NCBI RefSeq assembly: GCF_004005495.1
Contig: NZ_RZYA01000007.1
Coordinates: forward strand, 1 to 64,000
Reading direction: 5' to 3'
Length of the DNA: 64,000 bases
Source: Streptomyces antnestii
GTDB taxonomy: Bacteria; Actinomycetota; Actinomycetes; Streptomycetales; Streptomycetaceae
The position numbers and the translations under genes were made by a program. Numbering within the stretch: position 1 is the first letter of the stretch; each line of letters begins with the position of its first letter. The notes under the pieces were generated by a model that made no database searches, had not been told where the DNA came from, and saw nothing but the letters and a program-made list of their open reading frames with translations. Shown here piece by piece: positions 33,567-41,180 of this stretch.

Positions 33567-33900
33567 GAAGTCTCCTTGGACGTCTCGGGCCCGGTTGCCC
33601 GACGACATCCACAGTTGATCACAGGGCGTAGCCAATCGATCATGAAGTGCGACACGCTCGAATCTCTGAACTATCCGGCGCCATAGGGGCGCTCACCAGC
33701 GCTTTTGTCCCAAGCGGCCACACCTGCCAGGCACACCATATTCACTACGGAGAGTGAGTAAGGTACTCCGATCAGACGTCCGGGCCTGTCGCGCCCGGGT
33801 GCCCCGGCCGGGCTGCTGACACGATGCGCCGCAGGTGGGGGGCGGCAGTGGGCCGGCCTCCAGTCCTGGCGATAGGAGCCTGGTGAGGAGAGAGGCGCGG
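33567..33900. other. Divergent promoter region of barrel-protein and sugar-dehydrogenase genes
   Basis: The 334 bases hold no recognisable gene. Short inverted repeats such as gcgct-cacc-agcgc (near 33690) and cact-acggag-agtg (near 33746) are present, but none is strong enough to name an operator. Both outward promoters must lie here. Confidence 0.45.
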
Positions 33901-35157
33901 ATGGTGCGCGAGCTGGTCGTCGTAGGTCTCGGATACGTGGGGCTTCCGCTCGCCAGAACCGCCGGAGCCGCCGGGCTCACGGTCACCGGGCTGGACGTGT
34001 CGGACCAGGTCGTCGCCGGCCTTCGCGCAGGGCGCTCACACGTCAAGGACATCGGCGACGCCGACGTGGAGGGGATGCTGGCCGCGGGGTTCACCGCGAC
34101 CACGGATCCCGCCGTCCTCGCCGGGGCGGAGACGGTGGCGATCTGTGTCCCCACCTCGCTCGGGGCCGACGGGACGCCCGATCTCGGCCCCCTGACGCGG
34201 GCGGCCGGCGCGGTGGCCGAGCATCTGCGGCCGGGCACCCTCCTCGTGGTCGAGTCGACCTCCCACCCGGGCACCACCAGTGACGTGATCCGGCCGATCC
34301 TGGAGCGCACGGGGCTCGTCGCGGGAACCGACTTCTACCTGGCGTACTCGCCGGAACGGATCGACCCGGGCAATCACGAGTTCGGGATCACCAACACCCC
34401 CAAGGTCGTCGGCGGACACACACCGCTGTGCGCCAAGCGCTGCGCCGCGTTCTACGAACGCTTCGTCGACACCGTGGTGATCGCCGGCGGCACGCGCGAG
34501 GCGGAGCTCGCCAAGCTGCTGGAGAACACCTACCGGAACGTCAACATCGCCCTGGTCAACGAGTTCGCGATGTACTGCCACGGGCTCGGCGTCGACGTCT
34601 GGGACGTCCTGCGCTGCGCGGCGACGAAGCCCTTCGGGTACCAGCCCTTCCGGCCCGGCGCGGGGGTCGGCGGCCACTGCATTCCGGTGGACCCCGTGTA
34701 TCTGACGCACCAGGCGCGCCGGGAGGGGTTCAGCTTCCGGACGGTCGCCGCCGCACAGGCGGTGAACCACGCGATGCCCGACCATGTGGCGCAGCGGGTG
34801 ACCGGGCTGCTCGGCGAGGCCGGGCGCCGGATCGAGGGAGCCGAGGTGCTGCTGCTCGGCGTGAGCTACAAGCCGGACATCGACGACCTGCGCGAGACAC
34901 CCGCGACCGCGGTGGCACGGTGCCTGACCGGGCTCGGCGCCACGGTCCGCTTCCACGACCCGCACGTGGCGCGGTTCCCCGTGGACGGAACGGTCCTTGA
35001 CCGGGTGGACCGGCCGTACCACGCCGCCATGCGCGCCGACATCAGCGTCCTGCTGCAGGGGCACCGCTCCTACGACCTGGACCGCCTTGCCCGCTCCGCC
35101 GCGCTGCTCTTCGACACGACGGGCCGGGCCTGCGGGGAGCGGGTGGTACGGCTGTGA
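33901..35157 (+). CDS. UDP-N-acetylhexosamine 6-dehydrogenase-like nucleotide-sugar dehydrogenase
   Basis: The 418-residue protein has N-terminal Rossmann VVVGLGYVGLPLARTAG and TDFYLAYSPERIDPGN. The central KLLENTYRNVNIALVNEFA and the catalytic Cys in GAGVGGHCIPVDP follow, then the C-terminal UDP-binding LLLGVSYKPDIDDLRETPA. These match WecC/WbpA-type enzymes that oxidise C6 of UDP-HexNAc to a uronic acid with 2 NAD. ATG at 33901 follows GAGGAGAGAGG. Its stop codon lies inside a bidirectional terminator. Distinguishing ManNAc, GlcNAc or Glc as substrate is not possible by eye. Confidence 0.88.
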   Translation: MVRELVVVGLGYVGLPLARTAGAAGLTVTGLDVSDQVVAGLRAGRSHVKDIGDADVEGMLAAGFTATTDPAVLAGAETVAICVPTSLGADGTPDLGPLTRAAGAVAEHLRPGTLLVVESTSHPGTTSDVIRPILERTGLVAGTDFYLAYSPERIDPGNHEFGITNTPKVVGGHTPLCAKRCAAFYERFVDTVVIAGGTREAELAKLLENTYRNVNIALVNEFAMYCHGLGVDVWDVLRCAATKPFGYQPFRPGAGVGGHCIPVDPVYLTHQARREGFSFRTVAAAQAVNHAMPDHVAQRVTGLLGEAGRRIEGAEVLLLGVSYKPDIDDLRETPATAVARCLTGLGATVRFHDPHVARFPVDGTVLDRVDRPYHAAMRADISVLLQGHRSYDLDRLARSAALLFDTTGRACGERVVRL

Positions 35158-35191
35158 CTCATGCGCCGGGGGCCACCGGCGCATGAGTCAC
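35154..35191. terminator. Bidirectional terminator containing both convergent stop codons
   Basis: A perfect 16-bp inverted repeat (35154-35169 and 35176-35191) with a 6-nt loop. The plus-strand TGA (35155-35157) lies in its left arm and the minus-strand TGA (35188-35190) in its right arm. Confidence 0.9.
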
Positions 35192-36321
35192 CGGTCCGTG
35201 CCGGGGCCGCCGGTGGCGAACGCGCAGACCGCGTCGGCGATGTGCTCCACCTGCGCGTCGGTGAGCAGCGGGTGCACGGGGATCGACAGGGTGCACCGGC
35301 TCGCCCGCTCGGCCCCCGGCCACCGGCGGCCCGCCGGCGCGTAGGGCGCGAAGGCCGCCTGGGCGGGCAGCGGCCGCGGATAGTACACATGGGCGGCGAT
35401 GCCGCGCTGGGCCAGATGGTCGCGCAGCGCGTCCCGCCGCTCGGTCAGCAGCGTGTAGACGTAGTAGCAGCGGCCGTTGCGGCCCGGGGGCGGTGCGAGC
35501 AGCCCGTGCTCGGCGAGGGGGCCGAACCGCTCGGCGTAGTAGTCGGCGATCCGCGCCCGGCGCTCGAGGCGGGCCGGGAAGCCGGGCAGCCGGTGGAGCA
35601 GGAACTCCGCTTGGATCTCGTCGAACCGGCTGTTGTGGCCGATCACGTGGTGCAGGAAGCGGTGGCGTCCGTCCTGACCATGGTTGCGCAACATGCGGAC
35701 GGTGCGGGCCAGTTCGGAGTCGTCGGTCACAACGGCCCCGCCCTCGCCGGCCGTGCCGAAGCTCTTGACCTGGACGAACGAGTACAGCCCGGCATCGCCC
35801 CACAGTCCGGCCGGTCGGCCGTCGAGCACCGCGCCCTGGGCGACCGCGGAGTCCTCGACCACCCGCACGCCGTGCCGCCGCGCGATCTCCAGCAGGCGGG
35901 GCATGTCGGCCATCACCGAGTAGATGTGCGCCGGGAGCAGCACCTTGGTGCGTTCGGTGAGACATGCCTCGGCGTCGGACGGGTCGATCACCAGCATCCG
36001 CGGGTCGATGTCGGCGAACACCGGCGTGGCGCCCAGGTTGACCACGGTGCTCGCCAGCGGCGCGCATCCGTACGCGGGGACGATGACCTCGTCGCCCTCC
36101 CCCACTCCCATCGCGTGCAGGATCAGGGTGAGTGCCGAGGTGCCGCTGGAGCACGCGACGGCGTCCGCGGCGCCGACGCTCGCGGCGAGCTCCTTCTCGA
36201 AGCGGGCGGTGGCGTCACCGAGGATGAACCGCTGTTCCGGCCCGGTGCCGACCGCCCGCACGATGTCGAACAGGGTGTCGTGGTCGGCCTCGAAGATGTC
36301 GGGCGGAAAGAACTCGATCAC
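35188..36321 (-). CDS. DegT/DnrJ/EryC1/StrS family PLP aminotransferase (copy A)
   Basis: The 377-residue protein has the sugar-aminotransferase signatures ACSSGTSALTLILHAMGV, GDEVIVPAYG, VVEDSAVAQGA and the PLP Lys in FVQVKSFGTAGEGGAV. C-terminal YYVYTLL and YYPRPLPAQ follow. Such enzymes transfer an amino group to keto-sugars or keto-cyclitols. GTG at 36321 is preceded by AGGAGGA and overlaps the stop of copy B (GTGA), so the two are translated together. The sequence is generic for the family and does not carry the AHBA-synthase signature I know. Confidence 0.9.
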   Translation of the reverse strand: MIEFFPPDIFEADHDTLFDIVRAVGTGPEQRFILGDATARFEKELAASVGAADAVACSSGTSALTLILHAMGVGEGDEVIVPAYGCAPLASTVVNLGATPVFADIDPRMLVIDPSDAEACLTERTKVLLPAHIYSVMADMPRLLEIARRHGVRVVEDSAVAQGAVLDGRPAGLWGDAGLYSFVQVKSFGTAGEGGAVVTDDSELARTVRMLRNHGQDGRHRFLHHVIGHNSRFDEIQAEFLLHRLPGFPARLERRARIADYYAERFGPLAEHGLLAPPPGRNGRCYYVYTLLTERRDALRDHLAQRGIAAHVYYPRPLPAQAAFAPYAPAGRRWPGAERASRCTLSIPVHPLLTDAQVEHIADAVCAFATGGPGTDR

Positions 36322-37529
36322 GCTGCTTCCTCCTGTGCGAACGCCCGGATCGTCTCGCAGACGTGGTCCACCTGATCCATCGTCAGGTCCGGGTGGAACG
36401 GCAGGGCCAGGGTCCGCCGGCACGCGGCCTCGGCGTGCGGGAAGTCCCCTTCGTCGTAGCCGAGTTGGGCGAAACAGGGCTGACGGTGCAGGGGCACCGG
36501 GTAGTACGTCTCCGTTCCGATGCCGCGCTGGGCCAGGAACGCGGCCAGTGCGTCCCGGTGCCGGACCTCGATGAGATAGACGTAATACACGGGATTGGTC
36601 GCGGAGGTGCGTGCGACGACGGTCGGCAGCCGCAGGATTCCCGGCACCGTGGCGAGGCGTTCGGTGTAGGCGGCGGCGAGCTCCGCGCGCCGCGCGATGT
36701 CGGCGTCCAGACGGTCGAGTTTGGCCAGCAGGACGGCCGCCTGGATGTCGTCCGCCTTGCTGTTCTGGCCGGCTTGCGTGGTCTCCGTCGAGATCCGCCG
36801 GAAGTCCCCGAGTGTGGGCCCGAACCTGCCGTGGTGCCGCAGCGCGCCGACGGTCTCGGCGATCCGGTCGTCGTCGGTGAGCACCGCGCCGGCGTCGCCG
36901 AGCGCCCCGAGTGTCTTGGTCGGGAAGAACGACAGGACGCCGCCGGCGCCGAGCAGCCCCGCGTGCTTCCCGTTCCAGCGCATGCCGATGGCCTCGGCGC
37001 TGTCCTCGACGATCGTGAGCCCGTGGTCGGCGGCGACCCCGGCAAGGGCGTCCATGTCGGCCATCTGACAGAACAGGTGGACCGGCATGACGAACCGGGT
37101 ACGCGGCGTGATCGCGGCCGCGACCGACTCCGGGTCGAGGGCGTAGCTGACCGGGTCGATGTCGGCGAACACCGGCCGGCCGCCGGCCAGGACGACCGAG
37201 GAGGCGGAGGCCACGAAGGTGAAGGCCGGGACGACGACCTCGTCGCCGGGACGCAGCCCGGCCGCGCGCAGCAGCAGGACGAGCGCGTCGGTGCCGCTGT
37301 TGACGGCGACGGCGTGCCGCGCACCGGTGTACGCGGCCAGCGCCCGCTCGAACTCGGCGACCTTCTGACCGTGGGAGAACTTCCCGCTCCCGGCCACCTC
37401 CGTGAGGTGGCGCCGGACCTCCGGCCAGATTCGCTCGAACGATTCCACCTGAGTGAAGAAGGGCACCGGTGGAGACGGCGCCCGTGGCGGTTCGACGAGG
37501 CCGCACTCGGTCAGTGAGGTGGGCTGCAA
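36318..37529 (-). CDS. DegT/DnrJ/EryC1/StrS family PLP aminotransferase (copy B)
   Basis: The 403-residue protein has AVNSGTDALVLLLRAAGL, GDEVVVPAFTFVASAS, IVEDSAEAIGM and the PLP Lys in SFFPTKTLGALGDAGAV. NPVYYVYLIEV and TYYPVPLHRQPCF follow. TTG at 37529 is preferred because GGGAGA lies 4-5 nt upstream; the frame is open further. The ~35 residues before PVPFFTQV are extra compared with relatives. It differs clearly from copy A, so two amination steps or two substrates are likely. Confidence 0.9.
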   Translation of the reverse strand: MQPTSLTECGLVEPPRAPSPPVPFFTQVESFERIWPEVRRHLTEVAGSGKFSHGQKVAEFERALAAYTGARHAVAVNSGTDALVLLLRAAGLRPGDEVVVPAFTFVASASSVVLAGGRPVFADIDPVSYALDPESVAAAITPRTRFVMPVHLFCQMADMDALAGVAADHGLTIVEDSAEAIGMRWNGKHAGLLGAGGVLSFFPTKTLGALGDAGAVLTDDDRIAETVGALRHHGRFGPTLGDFRRISTETTQAGQNSKADDIQAAVLLAKLDRLDADIARRAELAAAYTERLATVPGILRLPTVVARTSATNPVYYVYLIEVRHRDALAAFLAQRGIGTETYYPVPLHRQPCFAQLGYDEGDFPHAEAACRRTLALPFHPDLTMDQVDHVCETIRAFAQEEAA

Positions 37530-37635
37530 GGGATCTCCCGCGAGGTCGGGTGAAGGGTGCGACAGCCTGGACCGGCGGTGCGTTTCCCCTCGTGAGCAGC
37601 CGACCACGATGCCGTCGGCCCGGCTCGGGCCCGGT

Positions 37636-37747
37636 CACCGGCGCGCCGGTGGGGGCACGTTCACCCGGTCGGCGGCCGGTGTCGGGAGCGTCGCGTTGAC
37701 ATCCCCATTGAAGATCGAAAACCTACGCAAAGCCGACAGTTGATCAA
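37636..37747. promoter_or_regulatory. Divergent promoter region with perfect palindrome
   Basis: CACCGGCGCGCCGGTG (37636-37651) is a perfect 16-bp palindrome. On the minus strand -35 TTGATC (37742-37747) and -10 TAGGTT (37720-37725) are spaced by 16 bp and would drive the aminotransferase pair. A perfect plus-strand -35 TTGACA (37696-37701) is present without a clear matching -10. The palindrome lies downstream of the minus-strand promoter, where a repressor could act. Confidence 0.5.
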
Positions 37748-37805
37748 TACAGGTACGGCTGAACAGAGGCATGGAAAGTGGCATGGAAAGGGGGAGGCGG
37801 GCCCG

Positions 37806-38834
37806 ATGTACCGCACTCTCGTCGTCGGGCTCGGCCGCGCCGGTACCGGTCTGCATCTGCCCACTCTGGACCGGCTGCGCAAGGGGACCCGCGCGGGCAC
37901 ACTGTTCGCCGGAGCACCGATGGTGGCCGTCGATCCAGTGCCCGCGCCCGCCACCCTCCCGCCGGGCACCGTCCGGTTGCCGACCCTGGAACTGGCGCGC
38001 GCCGAACTCGACCCGCAGCGAACCGTCGTCCACGTGTGCACGCCGCCGGACGGCCGCGACGCCGTGATCGAACGCCTTGCCCGGCTCGGGTTCGTCAACC
38101 TGCTCGTGGAGAAGCCGCTGACGGCGGACACCGCCCAGCTCACCCGGATCGAAGACCTCCGCCGGCAGTACGGGTTGCGGCTTGTCGTGGTCGCGCAGTG
38201 GCTGGTCAGCAGCCTGACCGGGCGGCTCAAGGACCACGTGGCCACCGGCGAGTTCGGTGCGCTCCGCGCGATCCGCGTCGTCCAGCGCAAACCGCGCTTC
38301 AGTCGCAGCCTGGCCACTTCGGGCCATCCGACCGCCTTCGACGTCGAGATCCCGCACGCGCTGGGCGTGGCCCTGGACCTGGCCGGGCCCGCCCGGTTGA
38401 CCGACGCCGCCTGGTCGGACCTGAGGACGGACGTTGCCGTACGTCCCCGCCTGGGCACCGCGACGCTGCGCCTGACCCACGAGGGGGGTGCCTCGACCCG
38501 TATCGCCTCGGACCTGACGGCGCCGGTCCGCGAGCGGCGGATCACCTGCGAGTTCACCGAAGCGACCGTCGTGGGCCACTACCCGATCAGCCAGGACGAC
38601 GGGTTTGCCCAACTCGCCGTCGAAGGGCGCGAGTTCACGAAGCGTGAGGTGTTCCCCGACGACGCGCTGCCCGAGTTCTTCCGCCATGCCTACCAACGCT
38701 TCGCCGACGGCGGGGAGTTCGGCATCGACCTGGCGGCGCGGACGGTACGCCTTGTGGACGAGGCCAAGCAGCTCTGCCTCCTGCGCGAGCGGCCGACTCC
38801 CCTCCCGGCCGGAGCGGTGCGCGATGCCGGCTGA
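37806..38834 (+). CDS. Gfo/Idh/MocA family oxidoreductase (copy 1)
   Basis: The 342-residue protein has N-terminal Rossmann TLVVGLGRAGTGLHLPTL, the family EKP motif in NLLVEKPLTADT and RLVVVAQWLVSSLTGRL. An alpha/beta domain with FDVEIPHALGVALDL follows. Members oxidise or reduce sugars, cyclitols or nucleotide sugars with NAD(P). The spacing of GLGRAG in the loop is slightly unusual. ATG at 37806 follows GGGGGAGG. It starts the rightward seven-gene operon; the next gene overlaps it by 11 bp. Confidence 0.88.
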   Translation: MYRTLVVGLGRAGTGLHLPTLDRLRKGTRAGTLFAGAPMVAVDPVPAPATLPPGTVRLPTLELARAELDPQRTVVHVCTPPDGRDAVIERLARLGFVNLLVEKPLTADTAQLTRIEDLRRQYGLRLVVVAQWLVSSLTGRLKDHVATGEFGALRAIRVVQRKPRFSRSLATSGHPTAFDVEIPHALGVALDLAGPARLTDAAWSDLRTDVAVRPRLGTATLRLTHEGGASTRIASDLTAPVRERRITCEFTEATVVGHYPISQDDGFAQLAVEGREFTKREVFPDDALPEFFRHAYQRFADGGEFGIDLAARTVRLVDEAKQLCLLRERPTPLPAGAVRDAG

Positions 38835-39786
38835 CGCCCCGCATGCCCTCGCCCCCGCCCCCGCCTGCGCCCCCGCCCTCGCCCCCGCCCTCGCCCTCGC
38901 CGGAATCGGCGACGAGGCGGGGTACGGGATCCACGCCCAGGTGGCCGCGGTCCGGGCCCTCGGCTGGGACACGATCGAGCTGCGCACCGTCGACGGAATC
39001 CCCCTGGCCGACCTCACCGAACCGGCGTTCGCACAGGTGGTCGCCGCGGTCGAGGACGCCGGGCTGCGGGTGGTCGCGGTCTGCTCGCGGATCGGCGGGT
39101 GGTCGAGGTCGGCGGACCAGGACGTCACCGCCGACCTTGCCGAACTCCGCGTCCTGAGCCGACGCTGCCGCACCCTTGGGACCCGTCATGTCCGGATCAT
39201 GTCCTACCCGAGCGGGGGGCTCGCCGAGCCCCTGTGGCGCGCGGCCGTGATCGAGCGGACCAAGGCACTCGCGGACCACGCGGAGCGCACCGGCCTGAGC
39301 CTGCTGCACGAGAACTGCGCCGGCTGGGCCGGAACCAGCGCCTTGCGCATGCGCGACCTGCTGGACGCCGTGAACAGCCCCGCGCTCGGCCTGCTGTTCG
39401 ACACCGGCAACGGCATCGCCTATGACTACTCCGCCTATGACCTGCTCGGCGAGATCATCGAGTGGGTCCGGCACGTCCACATCAAGGACGCCATCACGGA
39501 CGCCATCACGGACGCAGAATGCCCGGCCGAGGCTCCGCGGTACTGCCTGCCGGGCCACGGCCAGTCACGGGTCGCGGACTGCCTGCGCCTGCTGCTCGAC
39601 GCCGGCTACACCGGCGCACTGTCGATCGAGCCGCACCTGGCCGTGGTCCCGCACGAAGGCCGACGGGCCCCCGACGCCGAGTGCGCCGCCGCGTTCACCG
39701 CCCACGGGCGGGCGCTCACCGACCTGCTGGCAGGGCTCACCGCCGAGCGCCCCCGCAGCGCCGCTGCCACGGGAGGGGCTCGATGA
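38824..39786 (+). CDS. Sugar-phosphate isomerase/epimerase-like TIM-barrel protein
   Basis: The 320-residue AP-endonuclease-2-type barrel has HAQVAAVRALGWDTIELRTV, VVAVCSRIGGW, HVRIMSYPSGG, SLLHENCAGWAG, LGLLFDTGNGIAYDYSA, WVRHVHIKDA and TGALSIEPHLAVV. The Glu, Asp, His and Glu metal ligands (H-E-N, D-T-G-N, H-I-K-D, I-E-P-H) are preserved. It probably isomerises or dehydrates a sugar or cyclitol. The ATG at 38824 lies inside the preceding gene. An Ala/Pro-rich leader is encoded by short CCGCCC/CTCGCC repeats (38844-38901). Confidence 0.88.
   Translation: MPADAPHALAPAPACAPALAPALALAGIGDEAGYGIHAQVAAVRALGWDTIELRTVDGIPLADLTEPAFAQVVAAVEDAGLRVVAVCSRIGGWSRSADQDVTADLAELRVLSRRCRTLGTRHVRIMSYPSGGLAEPLWRAAVIERTKALADHAERTGLSLLHENCAGWAGTSALRMRDLLDAVNSPALGLLFDTGNGIAYDYSAYDLLGEIIEWVRHVHIKDAITDAITDAECPAEAPRYCLPGHGQSRVADCLRLLLDAGYTGALSIEPHLAVVPHEGRRAPDAECAAAFTAHGRALTDLLAGLTAERPRSAAATGGAR
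38844..38901 (+). repeat. GCCCCC/GCCCTC hexamer repeats coding an Ala-Pro/Ala-Leu leader
   Basis: About nine hexamers of GCCCCC or GCCCTC type encode APAPACAPALAPALALA near the N-terminus of the TIM-barrel protein. The tract is in frame and low in complexity. Confidence 0.85.
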
Positions 39787-41180
39787 CCGCTCCCCTCGTC
39801 GGCCGCGCCGACCACGAACTGCTCCTGGATCTGCTGCATCTGCCCACGGCGGGACCGCTCGAGACCGGCGCCGACCTGCCCGCGCCGGAACTGTGGGCGG
39901 CGCAGCGCCGGTACGCCGAGCACGCCGCTGCCCTCGGTTTCGCGGTGCGCCACCACGCACCCTCGCGTCCCGAGGACATCGAGGCGGACGATGTGCCGCT
40001 CGCGGTGCGCGAGGCCGTGCAGGCCGGCCCCGGATTCCTCGCCTGCCAGCCCAGCCTGGTCCTTGAGCTGGGCGCGGCACATACGCGAGACCGGACCGTC
40101 ATGTTCAACGTGCACCTGGACACCGTGGCCGGCATGGAACAAGTCGGCTTCGACGGACGGCGGTTCACCGGCCGGGGCGCGGTCGACGCCAAGGGACCCG
40201 CCGTCGGCCTGCTCGCCGGGATCAGGGCTGCGCTGGCCGAACGGCCCGGCCTCGCCCGCGACATCCGCATCCTCGTCCAGGCGGTCGCCGGCGAGGAGGG
40301 CGGCGCGCTGGGCACGATCGGCACCCGGCCGCTGGTCGAGCGGGGCTGGTACGGCCGCCTCAACGTGTTCTGCGAACCGACCGGCCTGCGCTATCTCCCC
40401 CGGGCCAGCGCGGCGATGACCGCCTGTGTGCGCGTCGAAGGTGACGACGCCATCGACGACCGGCCCGAGCACGGACACAACGCCACGGTGCTCCTGGGCT
40501 ACTTGGCGCAGCACCTGGGCCTGGTCCTGCCACCGCTGGCCGCCGAGGGGCGCGTGTGCGTCGCCGGACTGACGACCGGCCCCCTGCACAACCGCGTGTA
40601 CGGCCGCGGCGCGCTGCTGCTCAACCTCTCGTACACGAACGCCGAGACGGCGCGCCGCCTCGAAAGCGCCACAACTGACGCCCTGCACGAGGGACTCGCG
40701 GCCTTCCGCGCCCGCTTCGGCGCCGTGCGCGAGCTCGCCCGTACCGCTCGGGACGCCGCCGCGATCACCCGCCTGCACTGGCGGAAGAGGGGAATTCCCG
40801 CGCTCACGGGCACCTCGCCCTGGGCCGAGCGGCTGCTCGGCGAGGCGGCCGGCATCGGCCGCTGGCCCGACGACGAAGCCGCGTTCACCTGCGACGCGAT
40901 CTGGCTGGCCGACCGCGAGGACGCGGCGACGGTGGTGTACGGGCCCGGATCGCTGGAGGGCAACCACGCGCACGCGCAGGGGGAGTACGTCGATCTGGCC
41001 GACCTGGAGTCGTTCGCCGCCGGCATCGCGAGGATCCTGCTCGCGTTCCACGACGACTGTGCCAACGACAACTGTGTCGAGGACAGCTGCGTCAATGACG
41101 GCCGCGTCAACGACAGCTGCGTCGACGACACCGAAAGCACCTGTATCAGCAGCGCCGGAAGCAAGGAGCCGTCACGGTGA
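39783..41180 (+). CDS. M20 family metallohydrolase
   Basis: The 465-residue protein has the dizinc M20 layout: MFNVHLDTVAG (His, Asp), GRGAVDAKGPAVGL (bridging Asp), VQAVAGEEGGALGT (Glu-Glu catalytic and ligand), a CEPT segment and a late EGNHAHAQGEYV (His). Family members remove acyl or amino-acid groups from amides. In a pathway with amino-sugar genes it may remove a protecting acyl group. The ATG at 39783 overlaps the previous stop (ATGA). A Cys-containing C-terminal tail of four 'DSCVN' repeats follows the catalytic domain and is absent from ordinary relatives. Confidence 0.87.
   Translation: MTAPLVGRADHELLLDLLHLPTAGPLETGADLPAPELWAAQRRYAEHAAALGFAVRHHAPSRPEDIEADDVPLAVREAVQAGPGFLACQPSLVLELGAAHTRDRTVMFNVHLDTVAGMEQVGFDGRRFTGRGAVDAKGPAVGLLAGIRAALAERPGLARDIRILVQAVAGEEGGALGTIGTRPLVERGWYGRLNVFCEPTGLRYLPRASAAMTACVRVEGDDAIDDRPEHGHNATVLLGYLAQHLGLVLPPLAAEGRVCVAGLTTGPLHNRVYGRGALLLNLSYTNAETARRLESATTDALHEGLAAFRARFGAVRELARTARDAAAITRLHWRKRGIPALTGTSPWAERLLGEAAGIGRWPDDEAAFTCDAIWLADREDAATVVYGPGSLEGNHAHAQGEYVDLADLESFAAGIARILLAFHDDCANDNCVEDSCVNDGRVNDSCVDDTESTCISSAGSKEPSR
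41067..41126 (+). repeat. 15-bp in-frame repeats coding a DSCVN tail
   Basis: Four tandem 15-bp units encode D-N/S/G-C/R-V-E/N/D at the end of the M20 protein. They keep the frame and give a Cys- and Asp-rich extension. Confidence 0.85.

Noticed and set aside
35188-37529. AHBA synthase identity for the DegT proteins
   Set aside because: Neither sequence shows the AHBA-synthase signature, and no aminoshikimate-pathway genes are present.
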